Part shown: one piece after another, positions 37,001 through 45,092 of the stretch
Numbering within the stretch: the first letter of the stretch is position 1
Layout: every line of letters starts with the position of its first letter
Assembly (NCBI RefSeq): GCF_015207455.1
Contig: NZ_JADEWV010000001.1
Span: forward strand, 1-64,000
Reading direction: 5' to 3'
DNA: 64,000 nt
Source: Microcoleus sp. LEGE 07076
GTDB lineage: Bacteria; Cyanobacteriota; Cyanobacteriia; Cyanobacteriales; Microcoleaceae
The notes under the pieces: model-generated
The model's database searches: none
The model's input: the letters and a program-made list of their open reading frames with translations, nothing else
Told to the model about the DNA's origin: nothing
Translations under genes and position numbers: made by a program

Positions 37001-38617
37001 AGTGACAATCTCTTCGCGGATCGAATCTATCGGCGGATTCGTAACTTGAGCAAAAAGTTGCTGGAAATATTCGTAAAGCAACTTTTGCCTGTTCGATAAA
37101 ACAGCAAGCGGCGTATCCGCACCCATCGCACCGACAGCTTCCACCCCATTGTTTGCCATCGGCGCTAACAGCATCCGCAGTTCTTCAAAGGTGTAGCCAA
37201 AAGCCATTTGCCGCTGCAATAAAGTTTCGGGTTGAGATTCTGCCACTACTTCCGCATCTGGTAGTTTGGCAATTTCTACCATGTGTTTATCAATCCACTC
37301 GCGGTACGGATGTTCCGAAGCGATTTGATGTTTAATTTCCTCGTCAGAAATGATGCGGCCTTCTGCTGTATTAACTAAGAACATCCGGCCCGGTTGCAAG
37401 CGACCTTTTGAGAGAATTTGTTCTGGGGCGATCGGCAAAACTCCCGCTTCCGATGCCATAATTACTAAGTCATCTTTGGTGATGCAGTAACGGGAAGGAC
37501 GCAAACCGTTGCGATCGAGTACAGCGCCGATCGATGTTCCGTCGGTAAATGCGATCGAAGCCGGCCCATCCCAAGGTTCCATCAAGCAAGAATGGTATTC
37601 GTAGAAAGCCTTTTTCTCGTCACTCATCGACTCGTGGGCTGTCCAAGGTTCGGGAATCATCATCATCACGGCGTGGGGTAAAGAACGCCCGGCCAAATAC
37701 AGCAATTCCAAAGCATTGTCAAAAATTGTCGAGTCGCTACCTTGGATGTTGATTAAATTCGGGATTTTCTTTAAATCGTCTCCGAAAAGTTCCGACTCGA
37801 ACATCGATTGCCGCGCGTGCATCCAGTTGATGTTGCCGCGCATCGTGTTGATTTCGCCGTTGTGGGCGATGTAGCGGTAAGGGTGCGATCGTTCCCAACT
37901 CGGAAAAGTATTGGTGCTGAAGCGCGAGTGAACCAGGGCTAAGGCGCTTTCCATGTCGGGGTCGTGCAGTTCGGGATAGTAATCTCCCACTTGCACCGGC
38001 ATCAACATTCCTTTGTAGACGATCGTCCGGCAGGAGAGTGTGGAATTATACCAGTAGGGGTCTACTTCCGTCCTGCGGATGGCGTTGTGGGCGCGTTTGC
38101 GGATCACGTAAAGTTTCCGCTCGAAAGCCGCCTCGTCCATAGCTGCGGGGCGGCTGACGAACACTTGCTGCATGAAGGGTTCGCTGGCTTTGGCGGTATC
38201 GCCCAGGGATGAATTATCCGTGGGGACATCGCGCCAACCTAGCAGGGGACAGCCTTCTTCGGCTGCGATTTCGGCAAAAATGCGTTTGCCGTTTTCCCGT
38301 TCCGTCTGATTTCGCGATGAGTAAATTGCACCAACGCCGTACTCGCCGACTTCTGGAAGTTCGATGTTTTCGGCTGCGGCTGCTTTCTTGAGAAACTTGT
38401 GGGGCACTTGCATCAAAATGCCCGCGCCATCTCCGGTATTGGGCTCGCAGCCACACGCACCTCGGTGGTCGAGATTCAGTAGAATTGTCAGTGCCTGTTC
38501 GACTATTTCGTGAGATTTGTTACCCTTGACGTGTACAATGAATCCGACTCCGCAAGCGTCGTGCTCGAACTGGGGATCGTACAGGCCTTGTTTTTGTGGC
38601 AATCCGTTGCTATTCAT
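34031..38617 (-). CDS. glsF: Ferredoxin-dependent glutamate synthase
   Basis: 1,528 residues, typical for the ferredoxin type. It makes two glutamates from glutamine and 2-oxoglutarate with reduced ferredoxin. A short propeptide precedes the Ntn nucleophile Cys ([11 protein letters not shown], about residue 22). The FMN synthase region has [13 protein letters not shown]; the 3Fe-4S ligands are C-x5-C-x4-C in [19 protein letters not shown]; the C-terminal GXGXG beta-helix follows. No gltD (NADPH subunit) is adjacent, which fits the ferredoxin type. The leader contains the GCTCTAGAGC palindrome 34 nt before the ATG, shared with glpX. Downstream lies a decayed copy of its own end (31592-31656). 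Confidence 0.97.
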   Translation of the reverse strand: MNSNGLPQKQGLYDPQFEHDACGVGFIVHVKGNKSHEIVEQALTILLNLDHRGACGCEPNTGDGAGILMQVPHKFLKKAAAAENIELPEVGEYGVGAIYSSRNQTERENGKRIFAEIAAEEGCPLLGWRDVPTDNSSLGDTAKASEPFMQQVFVSRPAAMDEAAFERKLYVIRKRAHNAIRRTEVDPYWYNSTLSCRTIVYKGMLMPVQVGDYYPELHDPDMESALALVHSRFSTNTFPSWERSHPYRYIAHNGEINTMRGNINWMHARQSMFESELFGDDLKKIPNLINIQGSDSTIFDNALELLYLAGRSLPHAVMMMIPEPWTAHESMSDEKKAFYEYHSCLMEPWDGPASIAFTDGTSIGAVLDRNGLRPSRYCITKDDLVIMASEAGVLPIAPEQILSKGRLQPGRMFLVNTAEGRIISDEEIKHQIASEHPYREWIDKHMVEIAKLPDAEVVAESQPETLLQRQMAFGYTFEELRMLLAPMANNGVEAVGAMGADTPLAVLSNRQKLLYEYFQQLFAQVTNPPIDSIREEIVTSAETTIGSERNLLKPEPENCHLIELKTPILSNEELAKLKQVNQGNFKSITIPILFDPKTGVKGLEQALEDVFAAADSAIASGVNIIILCDRGINAENAPIPALLAVAGLHHHLIRQGTRTRAGLVLESGEPREVHHFATLIGYGCGAINPYLAFETIADSIREGLLVNVDTKTACKNYVKAATKGVTKVASKIGISTIQSYRGAQIFEAIGLNKSVVDKYFTWTASRIAGVGLEVIAQEAILRHTHAFPDRPSSGHTLDVGGEYQWRKEGEAHLFSPQTIHALQQAVREGSYPLFQKYSGLVNEQNQQHFTLRGLLQFKQRESIPIEEVEPVEAIVKRFKTGAMSYGSISQEAHESLAVAMNRIGGKSNTGEGGEDPDRYTWTNDRGDSKNSAIKQVASGRFGVTSLYLSQARELQIKMAQGAKPGEGGQLPGKKVYPWIAKVRNSTPGVGLISPPPHHDIYSIEDLAELIHDLKNANREARISVKLVSEVGVGTIAAGVAKAHADVVLISGYDGGTGASPQTSIKHAGLPWELGLAETHQTLVLNNLRSRIAVETDGQLKTGRDVAIAALLGAEEFGFATAPLVTLGCIMMRVCHQNTCPVGVATQDPLLRKNFTGDPQHTVNFMTFVAQEVREIMAQLGFRTLNEMVGRTDVLEAQQAVEHWKAKGLDFSNILYQPEVGADVGRYCQMAQDHGLSKSIDLSVLLDLCKSAIENREPVKATLPITNINRVVGTILGNEITKRHWEGLPDDTVHLHFQGSAGQSFGAFVPKGVTLELEGEANDYLGKGLSGGKIVLYPSAASTFVAEENVIVGNVVLYGATAGDVFIRGMAGERFAVRNSGVNAVVEGVGDHGCEYMTGGKVVVLGATGRNFAAGMSGGVAYILDEAGDFATRCNMSMVDLEKLEDAEEISDLRELIQTHFDLTGSAKASKVLANWESMLPVFVKVMPRDYKRVLQAIERAIASGLSGDDALTAAFEENARDVARIGGS

Positions 38618-38651
38618 TTGGATAAGTCTCTCAAAGTGATCAAAAAATTGC

Positions 38652-38661
38652 GCTCTAGAGC
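38652..38661 (-). promoter_or_regulatory. GCTCTAGAGC palindrome in the glsF leader
   Basis: A perfect 10-bp palindrome 34 nt upstream of the glsF ATG, inside a longer GCGCTCT...AGAGCGC hairpin (38650-38668). The same 10-mer occurs 35 nt before glpX (51490-51499). Candidate operator or leader element; not a known motif to me. Confidence 0.35.
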
Positions 38662-38669
38662 AGAGCGCG

Positions 38670-38945
38670 GGATGGCGATCGATCTAGTATCATTTATTAT
38701 ATGTGGATCTACTACATTGGGTAGGTGCGCGAAAAAATTAAAGCTAGTGCGATCGATCGTGCAAAAATAGTTACAATCGATGAGTTAAGTGTTAGGAATT
38801 CTGGGCTAAATATTTATGCTGAAAAAATATCTAATTATTAGCGCGTCTAGATTGGAATGATTTAACCGCAGAGAACGCAGAGAACGCAGAGTCAGAGAAG
38901 AGAGAGAAATAATTAGGATTTAAACTGACATCTTGCATCATTTTT
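38670..38945. other. Divergent intergenic region upstream of glsF
   Basis: It holds the glsF promoter region (AT-rich around 38688-38704, revcomp), HIP1-like gatcgatc clusters and, at 38864-38914, a direct copy of the accgcagag/cgcagag interspersed repeat directly before the truncated excisionase gene. No NtcA-type GTA-N8-TAC site was found by eye. Confidence 0.45.
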
Positions 38946-39388
38946 ATGAACGGGAAAACAATACTCCTAGATCCGGTTTTACCGACAGAAGCAGAAACAA
39001 TTGCTATCAAGTTGTTGGATAAAATGTTAAGCATCAAGATAGAAAATGGTGATTCTGAGACATTAAAAGTAAAACTTGTGGAAGTGGGCGGGGAAGAAAT
39101 CGCACTTCCTGAATCTCTCTATCAATTGTTGTGTCAAGCTGCACATTTGATGGCGGCTGATAAAGCAGTATCTTTAGTGCCGATTGAGCAAGATATGACT
39201 GTTGAAGAAACGATGACGGGGAAATTACCTATGGAAAAGTAGGAAACCAGCGGCGGATTAGTTTGGCAAGTGCGATCGCATACAAACAGCAGCGTAGTGT
39301 TAAGCGCCGTGAAATTCTCAAGGAATTAGCTGAGTTTAGCCAAGAAGAGGAATTGCATGAGAGCAGAGTATACAGCTCTTATAACTGA
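38946..39388 (+). pseudogene. Excisionase-type HTH antitoxin gene with the HTH deleted and frame broken
   Basis: The first frame (ATG at 38946) gives LPTEAETIAIKLLDKMLS, then VGGEEIALPESLYQLL and SLVPIEQDMTVEETMTGKLP, and stops at 39242. The next frame resumes VGNQRRISLASAIAYKQQRSVKRREILKELAEFSQEEEL and ends at 39388. Family members have the winged-helix SRPYLVKLLEEG segment between these parts; here it is missing, with a frame change at about 39238. It is a decayed antitoxin of an HTH/PIN pair. Confidence 0.7.
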
Positions 39389-39473
39389 TATATCGATATT
39401 TTCGTCTAACAGATATTTAACACTCATTAATAAACTCGATCCAGTTGTTGAGATTTCTGATTTTGCTCTTTAA
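39357..39473 (+). pseudogene. Remnant of a PIN-domain toxin gene start
   Basis: The open stretch MRAEYTALITD from the ATG at 39357 resembles the first residues of cyanobacterial PIN toxins that follow this HTH gene family (compare YTALxDACVLYP). Similarity is lost after about 11 residues. It overlaps the 3' part of the DUF433 gene on the other strand, marking where the original locus was cut. Confidence 0.4.
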
Positions 39474-39768
39474 GCTGACGCATTTTCAAGACAAAAGGTG
39501 ATGGATTGCGATCGTATTCAGCTTCAGCTTTGAGGCAATATTCTAACCAATCTCCTACATATTTACCTACAGTTTTTGGATTTTCCAGATAGTACAAAAT
39601 CGTAGCATAAACTTGAGCCATCGTCACTGTCCGAAATTTTTGAGCTATGGCTTCTGGAGTTTGGCCGCGGTGGATGTATTCGTAGAGAATGTGTTCGATA
39701 CCGACGCGGGTTCCTTTGATGCGGATATCTTCTGGTGTTGAAAATTTAAAGTAATCTTCTAATTGCAT
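39427..39768 (-). CDS. DUF433 protein without an adjacent DUF5615 partner
   Basis: 113 residues: MQLEDYFKFSTPEDIRIKGTRVGIEHILYEYIHRGQTPEAIAQKFRTVTMAQVYATILYYLENPKTVGKYVGDWLEY. Same subtype as the paired gene at 18906-19256 and distinct from the nearby array at 41499-43225. No PIN-like gene follows it on the minus strand; the downstream side is the PIN/HTH remnant. Probably an orphan antitoxin left after loss of its partner, or a free regulator. Confidence 0.78.
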   Translation of the reverse strand: MQLEDYFKFSTPEDIRIKGTRVGIEHILYEYIHRGQTPEAIAQKFRTVTMAQVYATILYYLENPKTVGKYVGDWLEYCLKAEAEYDRNPSPFVLKMRQLKEQNQKSQQLDRVY

Positions 39769-39902
39769 AATTGTTGATTATTTATATTTTTAATTGACAT
39801 TATATCACATTTTTCGCTGTTCGGTGGAGATGGGCGATGGTGTCCCGCCCCGCAAGCTAAGGGTTTGGTTCAAATAGCCAGTGAAGATGGGTGTATATAA
39901 AT

Positions 39903-40817
39903 CTACCTTAAGGTAAGCTCCCTAGCTCTAAGTTTAGTTGCTATGATTCTGTTTTGGTCTAAGATTTGCACCTGTTCTTTTTTGTACATAGGGAGATTGT
40001 CTATGTTACTAAGTTCTCCCAATTCCCAATGACCATCCTTAATTTTTAACCCAGCAGTCCTCTTGATTATTCCGGTTTTTTCTAAGGTTTGAATCTCACT
40101 ACAAACAGCTTGCGGTTTATCAGAGATTTTAAGTCCTCTCAATATTTGTTGATAATTTAAACTCCCCCATACTTGAAACAAATTTAAAACTAATTTTTGG
40201 GTATCAATATAAAATACATCACGATCTAAAGGTTTCAAGTCTTCAAAATAAGTCACGTTACCTGTATGTGTTAGACTTAACTTTAAATCAATTCTTTTGA
40301 CTTCATGATAATTGGATGTTAATTCGCAAATCAGCTTCATGCAATACTTTTTTAATGCTTCGACAGACGAAAGTGATAACACAGCTTTAGTTTGCTTTTT
40401 ATCTAGCTCATAAAATTCCCAACTCTTAACCCATTGATTTTGTATTAATTGATAAACAGTACAATAAAAACATAAGTTAACTACTGATGGTTCGTACACG
40501 CCATTCTTTTTTTTATCCTCATTACAAAAATTATAATAATAATTTTGGTGTAATCTCTCTAGATACTTAATTACACCGTGAATCTTTTCTTGTTTATAAA
40601 GAGTCCTTAAAAAACCAAGATCGTCAAAAAGTAAGTCACTAAATTCTAAAAAGTTAGATTTATATACAATAGAGTGTTTTAAAAATGGAACGCACCAATC
40701 AATAGGTTTTTCAATCCAAAGTGGTTCCTTAACTACATTTAATGTTGTCTCGTCACGAGTAGCTTGTATTTCTAAATTACCTAAATTTAAGAAATGAGTG
40801 TTTAAGGAAATTTTCAT
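39903..40817 (-). CDS. Unknown protein with a C-terminal winged-helix-like region, operon with a CoiA-like nuclease
   Basis: 304 residues. The long N-terminal part (about 1-200) is lysine/tyrosine-rich with no recognised domain: VYQLIQNQWVKSWEFYELDKK, LKKYCMKLICELTSN. Around residues 210-260 LNLFQVWGSLNYQQILRGLKISDKPQAVCSEIQTLEKTGIIKR has the helix-turn-helix plus wing layout of an MarR/ArsR-like winged helix. The DNA is AT-rich compared with glsF and the DUF433 array. The ATG follows the stop of the CoiA-like gene with no gap, so they form a coupled pair. It could be a regulator or DNA-specificity partner of the nuclease (inference). Confidence 0.7.
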   Translation of the reverse strand: MKISLNTHFLNLGNLEIQATRDETTLNVVKEPLWIEKPIDWCVPFLKHSIVYKSNFLEFSDLLFDDLGFLRTLYKQEKIHGVIKYLERLHQNYYYNFCNEDKKKNGVYEPSVVNLCFYCTVYQLIQNQWVKSWEFYELDKKQTKAVLSLSSVEALKKYCMKLICELTSNYHEVKRIDLKLSLTHTGNVTYFEDLKPLDRDVFYIDTQKLVLNLFQVWGSLNYQQILRGLKISDKPQAVCSEIQTLEKTGIIKRTAGLKIKDGHWELGELSNIDNLPMYKKEQVQILDQNRIIATKLRARELTLR

Positions 40818-41456
40818 TTATGTAATCTCCGAGTCTTGTATGGTTCTTTCAAAATTTAAAATGTAGGGATATTTGCCAAAATAGTTATAATACCAACTAA
40901 TATTATCATTTGTATGGGCACTTTTTCCGAACAACCAGTCAAAAGTAACACCTAAACTGCGGTAATCTTCAGACCGTGACTCTAACGTTTCTGGAGTAAT
41001 TGCAGATAATTGACACTCAAAAACAAAAAGTTCTCCGCCAGGAAAATTAAAAGCTACATCGCAGATTCTATATTTGCCGTTTTCCAGTTTAAGTAACTTT
41101 TCAAACTCCAAAATTTCTTTGGATAAAAAACCTTTCGATAATTCTTCTACCTTTTCAGCTATCCATCGTTTGCCTTCTCGGTGTTCTTCTGATTCCCCTG
41201 GTGAGTATTTTTCGCCTTTTTTAAAATACTCATCAGAAAATTCAATATCTAGAGGAAATTCTCCCGTATAAGTTGAACGAAAGTGCGATCTTACATTTGT
41301 CGTATAGCCATACTGGGTTTTTCTGTCATACCCTGAAACATGAATACAAGGGGTATCTGTAAACTTGTCTAATATTAAACTTTTGTGTTCTTCCTTGTTG
41401 TAATCTTGAGCATCTAATATTTTTTTAGTTTCTTGTATTTTGGCTGTTAAACTCAT
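40818..41456 (-). CDS. CoiA-like nuclease (PD-(D/E)XK)
   Basis: 212 residues. EEHREGKRWIAEKVEELSKG, then KYRICDVAFNFPGGELFVFECQLSAITPETLESRSEDYRSLGVTFDWLFG follow the CoiA pattern: H-x3-K, R-x-x-D-V, E-x-Q-x-S-x-x-S-x-E-x-L-x-x-R-x-x-x-Y-x-x-x-G. CoiA is a competence-linked nuclease in Gram-positives; stand-alone relatives are scattered in bacteria with uncertain function. An N-terminal segment of about 80 residues (HVSGYDRKTQYGYTTN) precedes the nuclease core. Catalytic residues appear intact. First gene of a two-gene, zero-gap operon. Confidence 0.78.
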   Translation of the reverse strand: MSLTAKIQETKKILDAQDYNKEEHKSLILDKFTDTPCIHVSGYDRKTQYGYTTNVRSHFRSTYTGEFPLDIEFSDEYFKKGEKYSPGESEEHREGKRWIAEKVEELSKGFLSKEILEFEKLLKLENGKYRICDVAFNFPGGELFVFECQLSAITPETLESRSEDYRSLGVTFDWLFGKSAHTNDNISWYYNYFGKYPYILNFERTIQDSEIT

Positions 41457-41498
41457 AACTACTTGGAAGAGTTGACTACATATATGAGATTATATCAC

Positions 41499-41714
41499 AA
41501 GTCAAAGACTCCTGGGCTATGTGGAGGCGATGCTTGTATCGGCAATACTCGCATACCAGTTTGGTCGCTGGTGTGAGATCGACGTTTAGGTATTTCCGAT
41601 GCTATAATTCTAGAATCATTTCCCGATCGCACCGCCACTGACTTGATAAATGCTTGGGCTGATGCTGATGCTTACCCAGACGAAATTGAACAAACAATTA
41701 GAAAAAATGATTGA
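41499..41714 (+). pseudogene. Decayed DUF433 gene, 5' truncated and with an internal stop
   Basis: In one frame it reads KTPGLCGGDACIGNTRIPVWSLV, then TGA at 41574-41576 where the paralogue at 42112 has TGC, then DRRLGISDAIILESFPDRTA and ends EQTIRKND. The first roughly 38 codons are missing. It is the left member of the tandem DUF433 array. Confidence 0.9.
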
Positions 41715-41725
41715 GATTGTAAATA

Positions 41726-42052
41726 ATGCTACTGAAAGAATTAGAAAAACAACTCCTTGCCTTAACTCCCGCTGAAAAAATTCAGGCAATACAGCTATTA
41801 GTCCAAAGTTTAAGCAATACTTGGCAAGGAATCGAAAAAACTCCGGGCGTGTGTGGCGGCGATGCTAGAATTGCTAAGACTCGCATACCTGTTTGGTCGA
41901 TGGTAAATTATCGCCTTCTGGGTGCAAATGATGTGCGAATTTTGCAAGACTTTCCTCATTTGAGTGCAGCGGATTTGGCGAATGCTTGGGCTTATGCTGA
42001 GGCACACCCAGAGGAAATTGAAGCTGCGATCGCTAGAAATGAGGCAGCCTAA
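41726..42052 (+). CDS. DUF433 protein, first intact member of the array
   Basis: 108 residues. Helical N-terminus (LLKELEKQLLALTPAEKIQAIQLLVQSLS), then KTPGVCGGDARIAKTRIPVWSMVNYRLLGANDVRILQDFPHLSAADLANAWAYAEAHPEEIE, the DUF433 core with a DUF2281-like front. It starts 11 bp after the decayed copy. No DUF5615 gene follows before the next DUF433 gene, so the partner may have been lost. Members of this type bind DNA and serve as antitoxins (family inference). Confidence 0.82.
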   Translation: MLLKELEKQLLALTPAEKIQAIQLLVQSLSNTWQGIEKTPGVCGGDARIAKTRIPVWSMVNYRLLGANDVRILQDFPHLSAADLANAWAYAEAHPEEIEAAIARNEAA

Positions 42053-42111
42053 AACATGGCGCAAATTTGCTATAATCTAACTAATATATTCAGATCCGAT
42101 CGATCGCACTT

Positions 42112-42459
42112 ATGACTATACAAGAATTAGAAACTCAAGTCTCAACCTTAAATCCCGTTGATAAAGCTAAACTCATCAGCATCCTAACTCAAACTTTAAC
42201 CAACGGTTCTCTAGGCATTAAAAAAACTCCCGGTGTGTGCGGAGGCGATGCTTGTATCGGCAATACTCGCATACCAGTTTGGTCACTGGTGTGCGATCGA
42301 CGTTTAGGTGCTTCCGATGCTATCATCCTAGAATCATTTCCCGATCTAACCGCCGCTGACTTGGTAAATGCTTGGGCTTATGCTGATGCTTATCCAGAGG
42401 AAATTGAACAGGCAATTAAAGAAAATGATGAAGTTATGGAAGAAAGCGAGGTTTATTAA
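42112..42459 (+). CDS. DUF433 protein, paired antitoxin-like
   Basis: 115 residues: TIQELETQVSTLNPVDKAKLISIL..., then KTPGVCGGDACIGNTRIPVWSLVCDRRLGASDAIILESFPDLTAADLVNAWAYADAYPEEIEQAIKEND. It lies 3 bp upstream of a DUF5615 gene. It is nearly identical in its core to the decayed copy at 41499 and closely similar to the gene at 42899. Probable antitoxin and transcriptional autoregulator of the pair. Confidence 0.85.
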   Translation: MTIQELETQVSTLNPVDKAKLISILTQTLTNGSLGIKKTPGVCGGDACIGNTRIPVWSLVCDRRLGASDAIILESFPDLTAADLVNAWAYADAYPEEIEQAIKENDEVMEESEVY

Positions 42460-42462
42460 AAG

Positions 42463-42804
42463 TTGGCACGTTTTTACACAGATGAAAACTTCCCGCTAGC
42501 AGTCGTAGAATTATTGCGGGCTTTGGGTCACGATGTATTAACAGCGAGGGAAGCAGGGAATGCAAATCTTCAAATTCCTGACGAAGATGTGTTAGCTTTT
42601 TCTGCGAGCAATTACCGAACAGTTTTAACGCGAAATCGCCGTCATTTCATGCGATTACACATTCAAAACTCTGACCATAGTGGTATTGTTGTTTGCACGG
42701 AAGACCCGAATTTTGAAAGGCTGGCAACGCGAATTAATGATGCTATTTCTACCCTGGATACTTTGAACGGTAAATTGATTCGAGTTAACCGTCCTTCGAT
42801 GTGA
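42463..42804 (+). CDS. DUF5615 PIN-like protein (TTG start)
   Basis: 113 residues. FYTDENFPLAVVELLRALGHDVLTAREAGNANLQIPDEDVLAFSASNYRTVLTRNRRHFMRLH shows the DEN motif and the T-x-N-x-x-x-F motif of DUF5615, a PIN-like putative RNase. It starts with TTG where its paralogue at 43229 has ATG; the aligned start makes this the likely initiation codon, possibly lowering toxin output. Gap to the antitoxin gene is 3 bp. Confidence 0.85.
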   Translation: MARFYTDENFPLAVVELLRALGHDVLTAREAGNANLQIPDEDVLAFSASNYRTVLTRNRRHFMRLHIQNSDHSGIVVCTEDPNFERLATRINDAISTLDTLNGKLIRVNRPSM

Positions 42805-42898
42805 AAAAAAGCCGTAGCTTGCGGGGCTTGGGCTATCGCCAAATCTAGATTTAAGCTAAAATATTAAACATATATTCCCCAATAAATAGGAATAAACT

Positions 42899-43225
42899 AT
42901 GACACTCACCGAATTAAAAATCGATCTAGCCTCCTTAAATTCAGCCGATAAAGCAGCGGCTATAGAAATTTTACTTCAAACCTTAAGCACTGGTGCTATA
43001 GGCATTAAAAAGACTCCCGGCGTGTGTGGCGGCGATGCCTGTGTTGGCAATACTCGCATACAAGTTTGGGTACTTGTGGGTTATCGCCGTCTCGGATGCA
43101 GCGATGCTGAACTTTTTAAGTGCTATCCCCATTTGACTGCGGCTGATTTAGTCAATGCTTGGGCTTATGCTGATGCTTACCCAGACGAAATTGAACTAGC
43201 AATTAAAGAAAATGAGGAAGCCTAA
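42899..43225 (+). CDS. DUF433 protein, second paired antitoxin-like gene
   Basis: 108 residues: TLTELKIDLASLNSADKAAAIEILLQTLS, then KTPGVCGGDACVGNTRIQVWVLVGYRRLGCSDAELFKCYPHLTAADLVNAWAYADAYPDEIELAIKENEEA. Third intact copy in the array, followed 3 bp later by its DUF5615 partner. Sequence is more divergent than between the copies at 41499 and 42112. Confidence 0.85.
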   Translation: MTLTELKIDLASLNSADKAAAIEILLQTLSTGAIGIKKTPGVCGGDACVGNTRIQVWVLVGYRRLGCSDAELFKCYPHLTAADLVNAWAYADAYPDEIELAIKENEEA

Positions 43226-43228
43226 AAC

Positions 43229-43570
43229 ATGGCACGAATTTATGCAGACGAACAGTATCCGTTGCCAGTAGTTGAGTTTCTGCGACCTTTAGGTCACGAT
43301 GTTTTAACAGTTCAAGAAGCCGGAAACGCAGGATTAGGAATTCCTGATGAGGATGTATTGGCTTTTGCAGCGAGTAATGAGCGAGCAGTTTTGACTCTCA
43401 ATCGAGGGGATTTTATTCGACTGCATCGATCGCAACCCGACCATGCTGGTATTATTATTTGTACTCAAGATAACAACTGGGAAAGACAGGCGACCCGAAT
43501 TAATGATGCTATTTCTACCCTGGATACTTTGAGTGGTAAATTGATTAGAGTTAACCGTCCTTCGATCTAA
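43229..43570 (+). CDS. DUF5615 PIN-like protein (ATG start)
   Basis: 113 residues. IYADEQYPLPVVEFLRPLGHDVLTVQEAGNAGLGIPDEDVLAFAASNERAVLTLNRGDFIRLH is the DUF5615 core; the first motif is D-E-Q here rather than D-E-N. The C-terminus is nearly identical to the copy at 42463 (AISTLDTLxGKLIRVNRPS). It starts with ATG, unlike its paralogue. Likely toxin partner of 42899-43225. Confidence 0.85.
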   Translation: MARIYADEQYPLPVVEFLRPLGHDVLTVQEAGNAGLGIPDEDVLAFAASNERAVLTLNRGDFIRLHRSQPDHAGIIICTQDNNWERQATRINDAISTLDTLSGKLIRVNRPSI

Positions 43571-43927
43571 AAAAAGCCGTAGCTTGCGGGGCCAGGGCGC
43601 GCCCTGGTTAAATCCACAGCAATTGTGAGATTCTGTACGCGGCCTTGACTGCGTGACTAATCACAATTATGTTGAAATGCTTAAGTTCTGTGAAGAGTTG
43701 ATGTAGATTGGTAAGTTCGATCGAATACCGGGTGACAACAGCTAGGGTAATTTTGCTATGGTTATTAAGGCGGGTCGATCGGGCTGACAAGATTTATCGG
43801 TAAAAGTGTAGAGTTCGCTAACTCGTCCGCGCGGGTGGGCTGCGATTTTTACAACAAATTAGCTGGCCTCAAAACCCAACGTCGTTTACCACAGGATTCC
43901 GCAAACAATCCTCAAGGAGTGAAAATC
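43571..43927. other. Intergenic region with a 16-bp palindrome after the TA array
   Basis: AAAAAGCCGTAGCTTGCGGGG follows the 43229 gene, as it follows the 42463 gene (42806-42828), so the duplicated unit extends past the stop. CCAGGGCGCGCCCTGG at 43592-43607 is a perfect palindrome and may end the array transcript. The cupin promoter should lie near the right end; no clear boxes. Confidence 0.5.
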
Positions 43928-44347
43928 ATGGTACAAACTCAAGAAATTTCTCAAATATCTACTCTGCTGGCATCAGCAGCATCCAACGGAATAGCCGCTA
44001 CAGAATTGCGCCCTTGGGGCTCCTTTACCACCCTTGAAGAAGGCCCGGGATATAAAATTAAGCGCATCGAAGTTAAGCCCGGACACCGCCTCAGCCTGCA
44101 AATGCACCACCACCGCAGCGAACACTGGATCGTAGTTTGTGGTACCGCAAAAGTTACTTGCGGTGAAACAGAACAAGTTTTGTTTACAAATCAATCTACC
44201 TACGTTCCCCAGTGCATCAATCACCGTCTGGAAAATCCGGGAGTTATTCCCCTGATTTTAATTGAAGTACAAAACGGCGAATATCTCGGAGAAGATGATA
44301 TTGTCCGCTTTCAAGACGATTACGCCCGCACAGAAAAGGCGAAGTAA
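43928..44347 (+). CDS. Cupin protein, mannose-6-phosphate isomerase type II-like
   Basis: 139 residues from the ATG at 43928 behind AAGGAGTG; the open frame further left has no ribosome-binding site. RPWGSFTTLEEGPGYKIKRIEVKPGHRLSLQMHHHRSEHWIVVCGTAKVTCGE and YVPQCINHRLENPGVIPLILIEVQNGEYLGEDDIVRFQDDYAR are the cupin core of type II phosphomannose isomerase, usually the C-terminal part of bifunctional GDP-mannose enzymes. As a stand-alone protein it may isomerise mannose-6-phosphate (metal-binding His cluster HHH). Role in surface polysaccharide precursor supply is likely. Confidence 0.85.
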   Translation: MVQTQEISQISTLLASAASNGIAATELRPWGSFTTLEEGPGYKIKRIEVKPGHRLSLQMHHHRSEHWIVVCGTAKVTCGETEQVLFTNQSTYVPQCINHRLENPGVIPLILIEVQNGEYLGEDDIVRFQDDYARTEKAK

Positions 44348-44774
44348 CCATCTAAACTGGTAATGAGTTATTAGTTATTGGTTATTGGTTATTAGTTATT
44401 AGTTATTCGCATCGATTAATAACCATAGTCCTGGAGGCATTAGACACCCGTGCAGGACTGAACTAATAACCCCCAACTAATAACAAATAACCAATAACAA
44501 ATAACCAATAACCCAATAAAATTAATGATTCATCTGACTCAAACAGCAGCCACAAAGGCGAAGTAACCATCTAAACTGGTAATGAGTTATTAGTTATTAG
44601 TTATTTGTTATTGGTTATTGGTTATTCGCATCGATTAATAACCATAGTCCTGGAGGCATTAGACACCCGTGCAGGACTGAACTAATAACCCCCAACTAAT
44701 AACAAATAACCAATAACAAATAACCAATAACCAATAACCCAATAAAATTAATGATTCATCTGACTCAAACAGCA
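44335..44774. repeat. Tandem duplication (about 219-226 bp) between the cupin and iscA genes
   Basis: The segment from the end of the cupin gene (aaaggcgaagtaacc) through a heptamer-rich hairpin region to the first 30 bases of iscA is present twice, starting at 44335 and 44554. Each copy contains GTTATTAGTTATTGG/AATAACAAATAACC inverted arms and an AGTCCTG...CAGGACT stem. The second copy is 7 bp longer. Confidence 0.92.
44525..44566 (+). other. 13-codon decoy reading frame made by the tandem duplication
   Basis: ATG at 44525 starts MIHLTQTAATKAK and stops at 44564-44566. The first 10 codons are a copy of the iscA start (44751); the last three are the duplicated cupin end. A by-product of the duplication; translation is possible but not shown. 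Confidence 0.7.
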
Positions 44775-45092
44775 GCCACAGAAGTAAAGCGCCTCAAGTC
44801 AAAGCATTCCAACCCCAATGCTTTCTTTCGTCTGGGCGTGGAGTCGATCGGCTGCTCCGGTTTATCTTATACTATGGGTTTTGAAGATGCACCAGGCCCG
44901 GAAGATGCTGTATGCGAGTCTGAAGGTGTCCGAGTTGCGATCGACCCCCAGCACTTAAAATATCTCGACGAGCTCACCTTGGATTATTCAGAAGACTTGA
45001 TGGGCGGAGGTTTCCGGTTCCACAATCCCAATGCAGCCCAAAGCTGTAGCTGCGGCAACTCCTTTTCGGCCAAGGAACAATCAGTAGGATGA
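44751..45092 (+). CDS. Iron-sulphur cluster assembly A-type carrier (IscA/SufA family)
   Basis: 113 residues. MIHLTQTAATEVKRLKSKHSNP, SIGCSGLSYTMGFED and the C-terminal QSCSCGNSF (C-x-C) give the three conserved cysteines of A-type Fe-S carriers, which deliver clusters to apoproteins (family knowledge). It could be named sufA or iscA-like; no other suf or isc gene is in the window. Start fixed by the conserved N-terminus. The leader was duplicated (44335-44774). The stop overlaps a possible short frame at 45089. Confidence 0.93.
   Translation: MIHLTQTAATEVKRLKSKHSNPNAFFRLGVESIGCSGLSYTMGFEDAPGPEDAVCESEGVRVAIDPQHLKYLDELTLDYSEDLMGGGFRFHNPNAAQSCSCGNSFSAKEQSVG

Noticed and set aside
41499-43593. 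CRISPR-like array because of repeated similar blocks
   Set aside because: The repeats are whole genes (DUF433/DUF5615) about 770 bp apart, with no short direct repeats and unique spacers.
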